Part shown: positions 8,262 to 16,877 of the stretch, piece after piece
Position numbering within the stretch: position 1 is the first letter of the stretch
Layout of the letters: each line of letters starts with the position of its first letter
Source: Bog-756 sp963837805
GTDB taxonomy: Bacteria > Actinomycetota > Acidimicrobiia > Acidimicrobiales > RAAP-2
DNA length: 64,000 bases
Direction: 5' to 3'
NCBI GenBank assembly: GCA_963837805.1
Contig: CAWIOU010000035.1
Coordinates: 186,001 to 250,000, forward strand
Position numbers and translations under genes: made by a program
The notes under the pieces: generated by a model
What the model was told of the DNA's origin: nothing
The model's input: the letters and a program-made list of their open reading frames with translations, nothing else
Database searches by the model: none

Positions 8262-9251
8262 TCAGGCGCCCGGATGACGAAGGGCGGCGACGGGGTCGCC
8301 ACCCGGGAAGTCGCCGCCGGGATCGAGATTGTCGATGAGCCGGACCGGGCCGACCTCGCCGGCGATGAGCAACCGGAGTGGTCGCGAGGTGGCACAGGTG
8401 CATGCCGGCTCGAGATCGTCGGCATGGACGACGGCGGCGTAGTCGAGGACGACCGACGGCTCCCCGGCCACCACCCGGTGCATCTCGTCCTCGATCACCG
8501 ACGGGTCGTTCTCACCCCGCTCCATCATCGAGGCACCGGCGTGCAGGGCCCGGGACAGGACCAGGGCGGCCCTGCGCTGCTCGGGTGACAGGCGGGCGTT
8601 CCGGCTCGACAGGGCCAGGCCGTCGGGCTGGCGGACCGTCTCACAGCCGATGACCTCGGTGGGCAGGCCGCGATCGCTCACCACGCGGCGGACCAGGGCC
8701 AGTTGCTGGAAGTCCTTCTCGCCGAAGTAGGCCCGGCACCGGCCGGCGGCGGACAACAGCTTGACGACGACGGTGGCCACCCCGTCGAAATGCCCGGGCC
8801 GGGAGGCCCCTTCCCAGCGGGCGGCCAACTCCGGTGCCGGCACCGTGCTGGCGGGAGGCCCGTGCGCCGCACCCACGGGCCCGTCGGGGTACATCTCGCC
8901 CACCGAAGGGGCGAAGACGAGGTCACCACCGGCCTCCTCCACCACCCGGAGGTCCGAGTCGAGGGTGCGTGGGTAGAGGGCCAGGTCGGCCGGATCACCG
9001 AACTGGGTGGGGTTCACGAAGATGGACACGGCGACCACGTCGCACTCCCGGGCGGCCCGCTCGATGAGGGACCGGTGGCCCTCGTGCAGGGCGCCCATGG
9101 TGGGAACCACACCCACCGTTCGGCCGGACGCACGAACCGCGTCCAAGGCCGCCGAGTACCGGTCGACGGTCTCGATCACGGCGACCCGGGCCGGAGCCAC
9201 CACCCCGGAGCCGTCGACAGCTGCCGGCGGCACCTCGGTGACGGTGCTCAT
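8262..9251 (-). CDS. panC: Pantothenate synthetase
   Basis: ATP-dependent ligation of pantoate and beta-alanine. The HIGH-type nucleotide motif is seen as PTMGALHEGHRSLIE, followed by SIFVNPTQFG, FGEKDFQQL, and the KMSKS-like stretch GLALSSRNARLS. About 329 residues from ATG 9251, longer than the typical 285 because of an N-terminal 28-residue lead-in and C-terminal tail. ATG 9251 is chosen over one three codons upstream because it gives a 4-base ATGA overlap with the DUF2520 gene. The usual actinobacterial neighbour panD is absent between panC and nadB. Confidence 0.92.
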   Translation of the reverse strand: MSTVTEVPPAAVDGSGVVAPARVAVIETVDRYSAALDAVRASGRTVGVVPTMGALHEGHRSLIERAARECDVVAVSIFVNPTQFGDPADLALYPRTLDSDLRVVEEAGGDLVFAPSVGEMYPDGPVGAAHGPPASTVPAPELAARWEGASRPGHFDGVATVVVKLLSAAGRCRAYFGEKDFQQLALVRRVVSDRGLPTEVIGCETVRQPDGLALSSRNARLSPEQRRAALVLSRALHAGASMMERGENDPSVIEDEMHRVVAGEPSVVLDYAAVVHADDLEPACTCATSRPLRLLIAGEVGPVRLIDNLDPGGDFPGGDPVAALRHPGA

Positions 9252-10042
9252 GCCACCCACCCTCCGCCGACGGCGGCCGGCGAGCGGCTCGGCGTCTCGT
9301 CCCGGGCCGGCTCGGTTTCGAGGGTGAGCCTCCGGGCCAGGCCGACCATGGCGTCGTAGGCGGCGAGCTCGGTACGTGGTCCGGCCAGCGACGACAGCGC
9401 GTTGCGGTGCCGGTTCACGGTGTCCCAGTCCCCACGGGCCGCAGGGCCGGTCAGGGCCCGACGGGGCCCCAGGACGAGGGCATCGTCCAGGGCGGCTCGC
9501 ATCAGGTCCGAGAAGGCGTCGAGAGGAAGCCCGGCCGAAGCGGCCACCCGCTCCACCTGCCCGATGAGCGCCACCATGTGATTGGCGGCGATGGAGGCCG
9601 CCGCGTGATAGGCGGCGCGATCGGGGTCGTCCACCGTCTCCGCCCTCCCACCCAGCGAGGCGACCACGGCCGCGGTCATCGGGTCGCCGGCCACGGCGAA
9701 GGTGATCCCCGACCGGAGGCGATCGCGCCCGGTCGCCTCGGTGGGCAGGGGAACCAGCGGATGGACCGAACCCCGGCGGGGATGGGTCTCCAGCACGTCG
9801 AGGCCCAGCGAACCCGAGAGGTGGATGACCACCGTGGAATCAACCGGTACGACCGAGGCGGCGACGCCGCGGACCTGGTCGTCGGGGGTGGCGATCACCA
9901 GCAGGTCGACGCCGACGGCGGCGTCCTCAACCGGGTCGCCGCGGCCGAGCACCCCCTTCGGCTCGAACTGGCCCGTGGCCACCAGGGCCGCGAGAAGTGA
10001 GCGGCCGGCCCGGCCGGGCCCGATAACGCGGAACGTGGTCAC
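9248..10042 (-). CDS. Rossmann-fold DUF2520 protein (ketopantoate-reductase-like)
   Basis: 264 residues with an N-terminal NAD(P)-binding segment FRVIGPGRAGRSLLAAL (GxGxxG), DLLVIATPDD, HLSGSLGLDVL and HPLVPLP, then the helical DUF2520 domain (AAYHAAASIAANHMVALI). This family regularly lies beside panC in actinobacteria and resembles the 6-phosphogluconate-dehydrogenase-like reductases; a reductase in pantoate synthesis is a reasonable guess but not shown. Start GTG 10042 is supported by AGGGGA five bases upstream; earlier in-frame starts lack this. It overlaps panC by 4 bases. Confidence 0.8.
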   Translation of the reverse strand: MTTFRVIGPGRAGRSLLAALVATGQFEPKGVLGRGDPVEDAAVGVDLLVIATPDDQVRGVAASVVPVDSTVVIHLSGSLGLDVLETHPRRGSVHPLVPLPTEATGRDRLRSGITFAVAGDPMTAAVVASLGGRAETVDDPDRAAYHAAASIAANHMVALIGQVERVAASAGLPLDAFSDLMRAALDDALVLGPRRALTGPAARGDWDTVNRHRNALSSLAGPRTELAAYDAMVGLARRLTLETEPARDETPSRSPAAVGGGWVA

Positions 10043-10109
10043 GAGTCCCCTTTCGACGTTCCGGCCCCGGATGGGTGCCGTTCGCATCAGAGAATCTGGG
10101 TGCTACGCC

Positions 10110-10607
10110 TCACAGTGTACCCACGACGGCGACCTCGCCACCAGCGTCGGCCAGGGCCGAATCGTCGACCAGGTCCGGGGCCAGCTCCCGGAGAGGGGCC
10201 AGGACGAACCTGCGGTCCCGCCAGCGCGGGTGGGGCACGGTCAGCTCGGGGTCGTCGAGCACCACGCCGTCGATCCAGACCACATCGGCGTCGAGGGTCC
10301 TCGGGCCCCAGCGGGCCGCCCGCACCCGCCCGGCGGCCGCTTCCAGCCGGCGGCATTCCTCGAGGAGGCCGTAGGGATCGGCACCGGGAGCCAGCGCCAG
10401 CTCCACCACCACGTTGAGGAACGGTCCCTGCCCGTCGGGGCCGCCGACCGGCGAGCTCTCGTACACATTGGACACGGCCGTCACCGGCGCCCGGTTCCCG
10501 GCCCGCAGCTGGTCGACGGCCCGCCGGAGGTGGGTCCACCGGTCGCCGAGGTTCGATCCGAGGGACAGAAACGCCCGCTCGGACAGTGGGGGGCCGGTGG
10601 CGGTCAC
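10110..10607 (-). CDS. folK: 2-amino-4-hydroxy-6-hydroxymethyldihydropteridine diphosphokinase
   Basis: 165-residue HPPK, transferring pyrophosphate from ATP to the pterin in folate synthesis. AFLSLGSNLGDR at the N terminus, SNVYESSPVGGPDQ-like segment, FLNVVVEL, RWGPRTLDADVVWIDG (Mg/ATP site) and VPHPRWRDRRFVLAPL are diagnostic. GTG start at 10607 overlaps the folB stop by 4 bases (GTGA). Member of the folE-folP-folB-folK run. Confidence 0.94.
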   Translation of the reverse strand: MTATGPPLSERAFLSLGSNLGDRWTHLRRAVDQLRAGNRAPVTAVSNVYESSPVGGPDGQGPFLNVVVELALAPGADPYGLLEECRRLEAAAGRVRAARWGPRTLDADVVWIDGVVLDDPELTVPHPRWRDRRFVLAPLRELAPDLVDDSALADAGGEVAVVGTL

Positions 10608-10996
10608 GGCCGGCGGGTGATCCGGACACCCACCGTGGCGATGTCCATGGCCAGCGGAGGCTGGAGCTTTCGGAGATGCACGGTCACCGCGGTGATCCGG
10701 GGGTCCGACGCCAAGGTGGCGTCGGCCACCGCGCCGGCCAGGGCCTCGAGGAGTTGGAAGGAGGACCGACCCGAGACGATCCCGGCGGCCGTCTCGGCCA
10801 CACCGGCGTAGTCGACGGTGTCCGCCAGCACATCGGACTGGCCGGCCGGGGCCAGGTCCACGGTCAGGTCGAGGTCGATCTCGAAGGGCTGGGCCCGACT
10901 CTTCTCTTCGGGCAGCACCCCGTGGGTGCCGATGGCCCGCAGCCCTCGCAATTGAATCCGGTCGCCACCGTCTCCGTCCCCGTCGACGGCGGTCAC
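10604..10996 (-). CDS. folB: Dihydroneopterin aldolase
   Basis: 130 residues; cleaves dihydroneopterin to hydroxymethyldihydropterin and glycolaldehyde. Seen are IQLRGLRAIGTHGVLPEEK (active-site Glu), DLTVDLAPAG, DYAGVAET and FQLLEALAGAVAD, with the C-terminal VTVHLRKLQPP carrying the conserved Lys. GTG start with GGGAG a few bases upstream. It lies 19 bases below the phosphatase-like gene and overlaps folK. Confidence 0.93.
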   Translation of the reverse strand: MTAVDGDGDGGDRIQLRGLRAIGTHGVLPEEKSRAQPFEIDLDLTVDLAPAGQSDVLADTVDYAGVAETAAGIVSGRSSFQLLEALAGAVADATLASDPRITAVTVHLRKLQPPLAMDIATVGVRITRRP

Positions 10997-11015
10997 CGAG
11001 CTCCCCGGCCGGACG

Positions 11016-11561
11016 TCACCCGCCGCCGGATGGATCGTCGATCGCTCCCGGATGGACAGCGGCCGGCGAGAGCTCGCTGGCGAACGCCACCAGCTCCCGT
11101 CCGCTCGGACCCATCGGATGGCCGGTCATGTGCTCGAGCACGGTGATGGCCTGCGGCCCGCTCGGCAGCCGGTCCGACCACAGGAGGTAACCGGCCACCA
11201 CGCCGGCCACCCGATCGCCCAGCTCTTCCTGGTGGAGGAGGATCCGCTCCCCACCGGTCAGGTAGCCGTGCAGCTCGCGGTAGACGTCGCCGAGCACCCC
11301 GCGGGCATCACCCGAGGACGGCAGGGGGAAGTGCACGCTGGCCATCGAGCGCTCCTCGTAGGCCTGCAGATTGTGGGACGACGGCAGCAGCGAGATCACC
11401 CGCGTGAACCCCTGGACCTGCAGCCAGATGATCTCCTCCTGGCGCCGCACCTTGCGGTGGTTGGGGGCGAAGCCGCCCGGCCGCTCGCTCATGGCCATGC
11501 GGTCCTTGATCACCCAGGTGAAGTTACGAGGCGGGATCCCCGCCGCCCACTTTCCTTTCAC
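11016..11561 (-). CDS. Dual-specificity-phosphatase-like protein with catalytic Cys replaced by Gln
   Basis: 181 residues. The overall plan resembles the cysteine-phosphatase fold: an N-terminal strand-helix, GFTRVISLLPSSHN (the strand and loop seen in such enzymes), VHFPLPSSGD with a possible general-acid Asp85, then ILLHQEELGDRVAGVVAGYLL. That last segment aligns with the signature H-C-x5-R but reads H110-Q111-x5-R117, so the nucleophile is missing. If the alignment is right it is a pseudophosphatase, perhaps a binding or regulatory protein. GTG 11561 has GGAGGT six bases upstream and overlaps the folP stop (GTGA), so it is firmly part of the folate operon, in the place of the DUF3180 genes of relatives. 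Function unknown. Confidence 0.65.
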   Translation of the reverse strand: MKGKWAAGIPPRNFTWVIKDRMAMSERPGGFAPNHRKVRRQEEIIWLQVQGFTRVISLLPSSHNLQAYEERSMASVHFPLPSSGDARGVLGDVYRELHGYLTGGERILLHQEELGDRVAGVVAGYLLWSDRLPSGPQAITVLEHMTGHPMGPSGRELVAFASELSPAAVHPGAIDDPSGGG

Positions 11562-12463
11562 GCTCCGACCTCCGGATCTCCTGCGTTCGTCGCGGGACGG
11601 GAGCCACCCGACCCGCCTTCCTGTGCTGCGGCCCCCAACTCCCCGGCCCCCGAATCCCCGACCCCGAACCCCACCCGCCCCACCAGCACGGCGGCCTGGA
11701 CGGTGGCGGCCACGTCGTGGACCCGGACCATACGGACTCCCTGGGCCATGGCCCAGGTGGCCGTGGCCAACGACCCCGGAAGCCGCTCGCCGACCGGGAC
11801 GGACGAGCCGCCCGACGACGCCAACGAGGCCAGGAAGCTCTTGCGGCTCGTCCCGACCATGACCGGATAGCCGGTGGCCACCAGATCGCCCAACGAGGCC
11901 AGCAGCGCCAGGTTGTGATCGATGGTCTTGCCGAAGCCGATGCCGGGATCGATCCAGACCTCGGCCACGCCGTCGGCCCGGGCCCGGGCGGCCCGCTCGA
12001 CCAGCATGCCGGAGACCTCCTCGACCACGTCGTCGTAGCGGGGGTGGGCCTGCATGGTGGCCGGGCTTCCCTGCCGGTGCATGGCCACCCACCCGACCCG
12101 GCGCCGCGCCGCCACCGGCCAGAGGGAGGCGGACACGTCGTTGATCATCGACGCCCCGGCCTGCACGGCGGCGTCGGCCACGGCGTCCTTGGTGGTGTCG
12201 ATCGAGACCCTGACCTGGCCGGCGAGCGCCTCGATCACCGGGATCACCCGCCGGAGCTCCTCGGCGGTGGAGACCGGTTCGGCTCCCGGCCGGGTCGATT
12301 CACCACCGACATCGACGATGTCAGCCCCTTCGTCCACCATCTCATGTGCTCTCATGATCGCCCGCTCACTTTCGAACCATCTCCCGCCATCTGAGAACGA
12401 GTCGGGGGTGACATTGAGGATCCCCATTACCAAAGGACGGTCCTCCGGGGTCGAACTGGGCAT
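11558..12463 (-). CDS. folP: Dihydropteroate synthase
   Basis: 301 residues from ATG 12463. Condenses p-aminobenzoate with hydroxymethyldihydropterin diphosphate. Motifs: MGILNVTPDSFSDGG, DVGGESTRPGA, VRVSIDTTKDAVADAA, WIDPGIGFGKT, VGTSRKSFLASL and RVHDVAATVQA, all in normal order, so sulfonamide-target function is expected. The C-terminal 35 residues after VGRVGFGV are a Gly/Ala-rich tail without known role. No clear ribosome site precedes ATG; the upstream frame includes an unrelated-looking extension that I leave out. Follows folE by 55 bases. Confidence 0.92.
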   Translation of the reverse strand: MPSSTPEDRPLVMGILNVTPDSFSDGGRWFESERAIMRAHEMVDEGADIVDVGGESTRPGAEPVSTAEELRRVIPVIEALAGQVRVSIDTTKDAVADAAVQAGASMINDVSASLWPVAARRRVGWVAMHRQGSPATMQAHPRYDDVVEEVSGMLVERAARARADGVAEVWIDPGIGFGKTIDHNLALLASLGDLVATGYPVMVGTSRKSFLASLASSGGSSVPVGERLPGSLATATWAMAQGVRMVRVHDVAATVQAAVLVGRVGFGVGDSGAGELGAAAQEGGSGGSRPATNAGDPEVGA

Positions 12464-12518
12464 GACGACACAGAGTAAACCAGCCTGCCGGGGACCGCGC
12501 CCGGCGATCCCGGCCGGT

Positions 12519-13088
12519 TCAGCGGCCGCGGACGAACTGCATGGCCTCCATCCGGGTGGCCGCATCGTTGCGGAAGAGGCCCCGGACGGCGGAGGTCACG
12601 GTCGACGTCCCCGATTTCTTGACGCCCCGCATGGACATGCACAGGTGCTCGGCGTCGACCACGACCAGCACCCCCCTCGGGGCCAGGGCCTTTTCGATGG
12701 CATCGGCGATCTCGGTGGTCATCCGCTCCTGGACCTGCAGGCGCTTGGCGAAGCCGTCGACCAGCCGGGCCAGCTTGGACAGCCCGGTGATCCGGCCGTC
12801 GTCCCCCGGGATGTAGGCCACGTGGGCCTTCCCGATGAACGGCACCAGATGGTGCTCGCAGAGGGAGGCGAAGGGAATGTCGCGGACCATGACCATCTCG
12901 TCGTGATCGGCGGCGAAGGTCACCTCGAGGTGGTCGCCGGGGTTCTCGCCGAAACCGGCGAACAACTCCTCGTACATGTTGGCCACCCGGGCCGGCGTCT
13001 TGACCAGACCGTCGCGGGTCGGGTCTTCACCCAGGGCGAACAACAGCTCGGTGATGGCCCGCTCGATGCGGGCGGTGTCGACGGTCAC
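12519..13088 (-). CDS. folE: GTP cyclohydrolase I
   Basis: 189-residue FolE, opening GTP to dihydroneopterin triphosphate. Zinc ligands are visible in SLCEHHLVPF (Cys, His) and AEHLCMSMRG (Cys), and the GTP-binding RITGLSKLARLVDGFAKRLQ and TSAVRGLF segments are intact. It begins 15 bases after the hpt stop; in mycobacteria ftsH sits in that gap, and it is missing here. First gene of the folate set in the operon. Confidence 0.95.
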   Translation of the reverse strand: MTVDTARIERAITELLFALGEDPTRDGLVKTPARVANMYEELFAGFGENPGDHLEVTFAADHDEMVMVRDIPFASLCEHHLVPFIGKAHVAYIPGDDGRITGLSKLARLVDGFAKRLQVQERMTTEIADAIEKALAPRGVLVVVDAEHLCMSMRGVKKSGTSTVTSAVRGLFRNDAATRMEAMQFVRGR

Positions 13089-13103
13089 TCCGGACGCACG
13101 GCC

Positions 13104-13697
13104 CTACGGCGATACGTCGGTGTGGGCGTGGATAGCCCGGAGGTTGCGCAGGCGCTCGTCGACATCAAGGCCATATCCCACCACGAACTCGGCCGGAATG
13201 TGAAACCCGACGTAGCGGAGGTCGATCTCGGTGCGCTGCTGACCGTCCTTCACCAGCAGCGCACACACCTCCAGACTGGCCGGTCGTCGGGCCAGCAGGT
13301 AGCGCTGCAGGTAGTTGAGCGTCAACCCGCTGTCGACGATGTCCTCGACGACCAGGACATGGCGGTCGAGCAGGTCGACGTCGAGATCCTTGACGATACG
13401 GACCACCCCCGAGGTGCGGGTGGCACTGCCGTAGGAGGACACGGCCATGAAGTCGACCTCGACGGGGAGGTCGATGGCCCGGGACAGGTCGCTCATGAAC
13501 ATGAACGCGCCCTTGAGCACCCCGACCAGGAGTGGGGGACGTCCGGTGTAGTCGGCGGTGATCCGCTCCCCCAGTTCCACGATCCGGTTCTGGAGGTCGT
13601 GCTCCGAGACGATCACCCGGCCGACGTCGGGAGCATCCTCGAGGTCGGACTGGAGCCGACCGGAGGCCGCGGCCGCCTCGTCTCCCTGAGCGATCAC
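13104..13697 (-). CDS. hpt: Hypoxanthine phosphoribosyltransferase
   Basis: 197 residues from GTG 13697. Salvages hypoxanthine and guanine to IMP and GMP. The PRPP loop VLVVEDIVDSGLTLNYL is exact for the family; LLVGVLKGAFMFMSDL and the C-terminal FVVGYGLDVDE (purine site) are also there. GTG 13697 overlaps the tilS stop by 4 bases, which decides the start over longer forms. The tilS-hpt pair is conserved through actinobacteria and firmicutes. Confidence 0.94.
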   Translation of the reverse strand: MIAQGDEAAAASGRLQSDLEDAPDVGRVIVSEHDLQNRIVELGERITADYTGRPPLLVGVLKGAFMFMSDLSRAIDLPVEVDFMAVSSYGSATRTSGVVRIVKDLDVDLLDRHVLVVEDIVDSGLTLNYLQRYLLARRPASLEVCALLVKDGQQRTEIDLRYVGFHIPAEFVVGYGLDVDERLRNLRAIHAHTDVSP

Positions 13698-14662
13698 CGG
13701 CCCGACTGTATCGGAGCCCCGTACCCGTCGGCCGCGGCGCCAGTGGTCGGGTCGGTGAGCGAGAGGCGGCCGTTCCGCCGTCGCACCGCCCGACCGCCGG
13801 GGACCTCGGTCCCCCGTCGCTCCTTCCTGGCCACCTCGATGACGCGGTCGACCGCGTCGAGCGGCGGCGGGTAGGGACCTTCGCCGGTGAGCCACCCGCG
13901 CACCGCCCGGCGTCCCACGGCCACCGGCGCCGCGGCCAGGGCGGCGGCGTCCTCGGGTTCGATCAGCGATGCCACCGCGTCGAGGATGTCGGCGTCCCCG
14001 TCGAGCAGGGCGGCCTGCCGGGCCAGGACGGGCACGATGTCGCGCCCGGCGATGGCCGAGCAGAGGGGCAGCAGCTCGTGGCGGACGCGGTTCCGGACGA
14101 ACCGGGGATCGTCGTTGGACGGGTCCTCGAGCGGGGCCAGGCCGAGCAGCTCGCACAGGGCCACCGTCTCCGATCGCCGCAGTGCCAGCAACGGGTGCCC
14201 GGGACCGGCCCGCATGCCGGCCAGACCGTGGACGCCGGCGCCCCGGAGCAGGTTGGCCAGTACCGTCTCGGCCTGGTCGTCGGCGGTGTGGCCGGTGGCC
14301 GCGTCAGGGCCGAGGACCGACTTCCGGGCGGCCCGGGCCCGGGCCTCGAGGTTGGGGCCGTCGCCGACCACCACCTGGACCGAGCGGAACGAGGCCCCGA
14401 ACCGCCGGGCGGCGTCGGCCACCGCGTCGGCCTCGGCGGCAGATCCGGGCCGCAGGCCATGGTCGACATGGGCGGCGGTCACCCGGCACCCGGCGGCCAC
14501 GGCCAGGACCAGCAGGGAGAGCGAGTCGGCGCCCCCGGAGACCCCGCACACCAGCGCCGAGCCGGCGTCGGGGAACCGGCAACGGTCGAGGAGCGTCCCG
14601 ATCAGGGAACCGGCCGCCGGGCCGATGGATTCAGTTGGAGAGGGCGGGGCTGGCACCGACAC
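13694..14662 (-). CDS. tilS: tRNA(Ile)-lysidine synthetase
   Basis: 322-residue N-type ATP pyrophosphatase that attaches lysine to C34 of the minor tRNA-Ile. PP-loop VSGGADSLSL, AAHVDHGLRPGS, GHTADDQAETVLANLLRGAG and EDPSNDDPRFVRNRVRHELLP are diagnostic. It is the short actinobacterial form with only a reduced C-terminal domain. The start overlaps the DUF2342 gene by 32 bases and the stop overlaps hpt by 4. Confidence 0.93.
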   Translation of the reverse strand: MSVPAPPSPTESIGPAAGSLIGTLLDRCRFPDAGSALVCGVSGGADSLSLLVLAVAAGCRVTAAHVDHGLRPGSAAEADAVADAARRFGASFRSVQVVVGDGPNLEARARAARKSVLGPDAATGHTADDQAETVLANLLRGAGVHGLAGMRAGPGHPLLALRRSETVALCELLGLAPLEDPSNDDPRFVRNRVRHELLPLCSAIAGRDIVPVLARQAALLDGDADILDAVASLIEPEDAAALAAAPVAVGRRAVRGWLTGEGPYPPPLDAVDRVIEVARKERRGTEVPGGRAVRRRNGRLSLTDPTTGAAADGYGAPIQSGR

Positions 14663-15806
14663 GCGAGATCCATTCCGACGGATTGCGGATCTCGACCAGC
14701 GAGGGCAGCCACTCCGGTCCCCGCCAAGCCCGGTCGAGCAGCTCGGGGCCGCCCGATCCCTCGACTTCGGCGATGAACCGCTCGCCCTCCTCGTACTGGC
14801 GGAGCTTGGCCTCGATGCCGATGAGCTGCTGGAGCAGGCGGGCGAGACCGCGGGTCTGCTTGCGCCGCTGGCGGAGGACCTCGGAGAACTTGGCCGCGCT
14901 GGGGATGGCGGCGGCGCCGGCCCGGTCCATGGTCACGTCGCCGTGCCCCTCGAGCAGGCTCATCAGGGCCTGGATCCGGTGGAGCCCCTCGAGCTGTTCG
15001 GGGGTGGCCACCAGCCCGAGGGCACCGTTGTCGCGGAGCGGGTTGCGGCCGGCGCGGATCTCGTCGGTCATCCGGCGGAGGGCCTCGGCGAACCGGGAGG
15101 GATCGGGTTCGAGCGAACCGATCCCCTCTTCGACCAGGGAGACGAAGTAGTCACGCATCCACGGGATGGCGGTGAACTGGCAGCGGTGGGTCACCTCGTG
15201 GAGGGCCAGCCACAGGCGGAACTGACGAGGGTCGAAGCCGTGCAGCTGTTCGAGGGCCACGATGTTCGGCCCCACGAAGTAGACCAGGTCCTGATCCTCG
15301 ATGGCGTCCTCGGTGAGCAGCAGGTCGTACTGACCGAGCACCCGGGTGGACAACCACCCGAGGACCAGGCCCATCTGGGTGCCGGTGGCCGCCCTCCCCG
15401 CGCTGGCCAGCGGGCCGGCCAGACGCTCGGTCACCTTGTTGGTGGCCACCATGCGCGCCGGGTCCAGCTTGTCGAGGTGGGGACCGATGAGACGCTGGAA
15501 GCCGGCGACGTTGGCGTGCACCCAACCGGCGCGGTCGGTGACCCGGGCCCGGGCCGGACCCGAGGCCGATCGGAGCCCGGTGGAGACGGCCACCAACTCC
15601 TCGGCCTGGGCCGTGAGCTCCTCGAAGTCCTCCTGGAGGAGGTCGGGCCGGTAGGGGGCGGGGAGGTGACTCCGGCTTCCCACCCATCCGGCCACACGTT
15701 CGGCGATGTCCCACGCCACGGCTCCGGAACTCGATTCGGCGGCGGATCCGGTGGACTCGACCGGCCCCGGTCCGGCGTCCGCCCCCATGGTCTCCGACTC
15801 GCTCAC
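14631..15806 (-). CDS. Zinc-dependent metalloprotease-like protein (DUF2342)
   Basis: 391 residues of the DUF2342 family, found upstream of tilS across actinobacteria and sometimes labelled coenzyme F420 biosynthesis-associated. The HExxH zinc motif is seen in LALHEVTHRCQF near residue 205, with a downstream Glu-rich helix (EEGIGSLE) that may supply the third ligand. The N-terminal 25 residues are Ser/Gly-rich and probably disordered. Physiological substrate is unknown. GTG at 15806 is the first start; ATG at 15788 is an alternative. Confidence 0.8.
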   Translation of the reverse strand: MSESETMGADAGPGPVESTGSAAESSSGAVAWDIAERVAGWVGSRSHLPAPYRPDLLQEDFEELTAQAEELVAVSTGLRSASGPARARVTDRAGWVHANVAGFQRLIGPHLDKLDPARMVATNKVTERLAGPLASAGRAATGTQMGLVLGWLSTRVLGQYDLLLTEDAIEDQDLVYFVGPNIVALEQLHGFDPRQFRLWLALHEVTHRCQFTAIPWMRDYFVSLVEEGIGSLEPDPSRFAEALRRMTDEIRAGRNPLRDNGALGLVATPEQLEGLHRIQALMSLLEGHGDVTMDRAGAAAIPSAAKFSEVLRQRRKQTRGLARLLQQLIGIEAKLRQYEEGERFIAEVEGSGGPELLDRAWRGPEWLPSLVEIRNPSEWISRVGASPALSN

Positions 15807-15872
15807 GGTGACCAGTGTAGGTACCGCCGCGTCCCGGTGGGGCCTCGGACCGCGGCGGCGGCGGCCGATCCG

Positions 15873-16184
15873 CTAATTGGCCTGGCGGCTGGTCTCCGCC
15901 TGGAGCGCCTTGGCCACCCGTTCGATCAGGGCGTCGGGCACACGTTCCTTGCACCGGCTGGCGATGACCTTCCGGAGCTCGGTCTCGAATCCGTAGGCGC
16001 CGACACAGGGACCGCACAGATCGAGATGACGGGTGATCTCGATCCGCCGCTGTTCGGTGAGCTCGCCGTCGAGGTAGAAGTACAACCGTTCGATGGTCTC
16101 GTCGCATCCGACGAACCCCGCGACATCCTCATGCTCGTGATCCGATGACGCTGCCGGATCCTCCGGTACTTCCCGATCTCCCAC
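15873..16184 (-). CDS. Zinc anti-sigma factor, RsrA/mycothiol-system type
   Basis: 103 residues. The ZAS motif H-x3-C-x2-C is seen as HLDLCGPC, with the upstream Cys in VGCDETIERLYFYLDGEL, as in RsrA/RshA. Such proteins bind their sigma factor when zinc-bound and reduced and release it on thiol oxidation. It lies 14 bases downstream of the ECF sigma gene, the standard arrangement. GTG start with GGGAGAG about eight bases upstream. A short Lys/Arg C-terminal tail follows. Confidence 0.88.
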   Translation of the reverse strand: MGDREVPEDPAASSDHEHEDVAGFVGCDETIERLYFYLDGELTEQRRIEITRHLDLCGPCVGAYGFETELRKVIASRCKERVPDALIERVAKALQAETSRQAN

Positions 16185-16198
16185 TGGTCGCGCTCTCC

Positions 16199-16777
16199 CT
16201 ACCTTGCCTTGTCCCCTGCTCCGACGAGGCCCCTTGTGCTTCCACGATCGACCAACGCCTTCTGCAGCGCTTTTCTTCCTCGATGGATCCTGCTCATCAC
16301 GGTTCCGATGGGCACATCGGTGATTTCGGCGATCTCCTTGTAGGAGAAACCCTCGACGTCAGCCAGGAGGACGGCCATCCGGAACGTGTCGGGGAGCGCC
16401 TCGATGGCCTCCTTCACGTCGGTGTCGGTGAAACGGTCGAGCGCCTCGTCCTCCGCGCTGCGGCCGAGACCGGCGCTCTGGTCCCCGGCGAGATGGCGGT
16501 AGAGGTAGAGGTCCTCGACGTCTTCGACGTCGGCGATCTCCGGCCGCCGCTTCTTGGCCCGGTAGGTGTTGATGTAGGTGTTGGTGAGGATCCGGTAGAG
16601 CCAGGCCTTGAGGTTGGTGCCCAGCTCGAAGCTGGCAAAGGCCCGATAAGCCTTGAGAAAGGTCTCCTGCACCAGATCTTCGGCGTCGGACGGATTGCGG
16701 GTCATCCGGAGGGCGGCCGTGTACAACGCGGGCATGTACTCCATTGCCAGATCGGAGAACATCGCCTGGTCGGCCAT
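16199..16777 (-). CDS. ECF sigma factor, SigR/SigH (oxidative stress) type
   Basis: 192 residues. Region 2 reads AALRMTRNPSDAEDLVQETFLKAY and LKAWLYRILTNTYINTYR, almost the SigR/SigH consensus; region 4 reads LPDTFRMAVLLADVEGFSYKEI with VPIGTVMSRIHRGRKALQ as recognition helix. Paired with the zinc anti-sigma factor just downstream, so it should direct the thiol-oxidative stress regulon (thioredoxin and mycothiol genes in relatives). I could not find a convincing GGGAAT-type self promoter upstream. Confidence 0.92.
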   Translation of the reverse strand: MADQAMFSDLAMEYMPALYTAALRMTRNPSDAEDLVQETFLKAYRAFASFELGTNLKAWLYRILTNTYINTYRAKKRRPEIADVEDVEDLYLYRHLAGDQSAGLGRSAEDEALDRFTDTDVKEAIEALPDTFRMAVLLADVEGFSYKEIAEITDVPIGTVMSRIHRGRKALQKALVDRGSTRGLVGAGDKAR

Positions 16778-16877
16778 GGAAGAACCCTACAAGCCCCGGA
16801 ACCGATCCGACACCGCGCCACCCGCGTCCAGACACCGCCACCAGGTGGTCCCCGGCGGTGCCGCCGACCGGCTCTCC

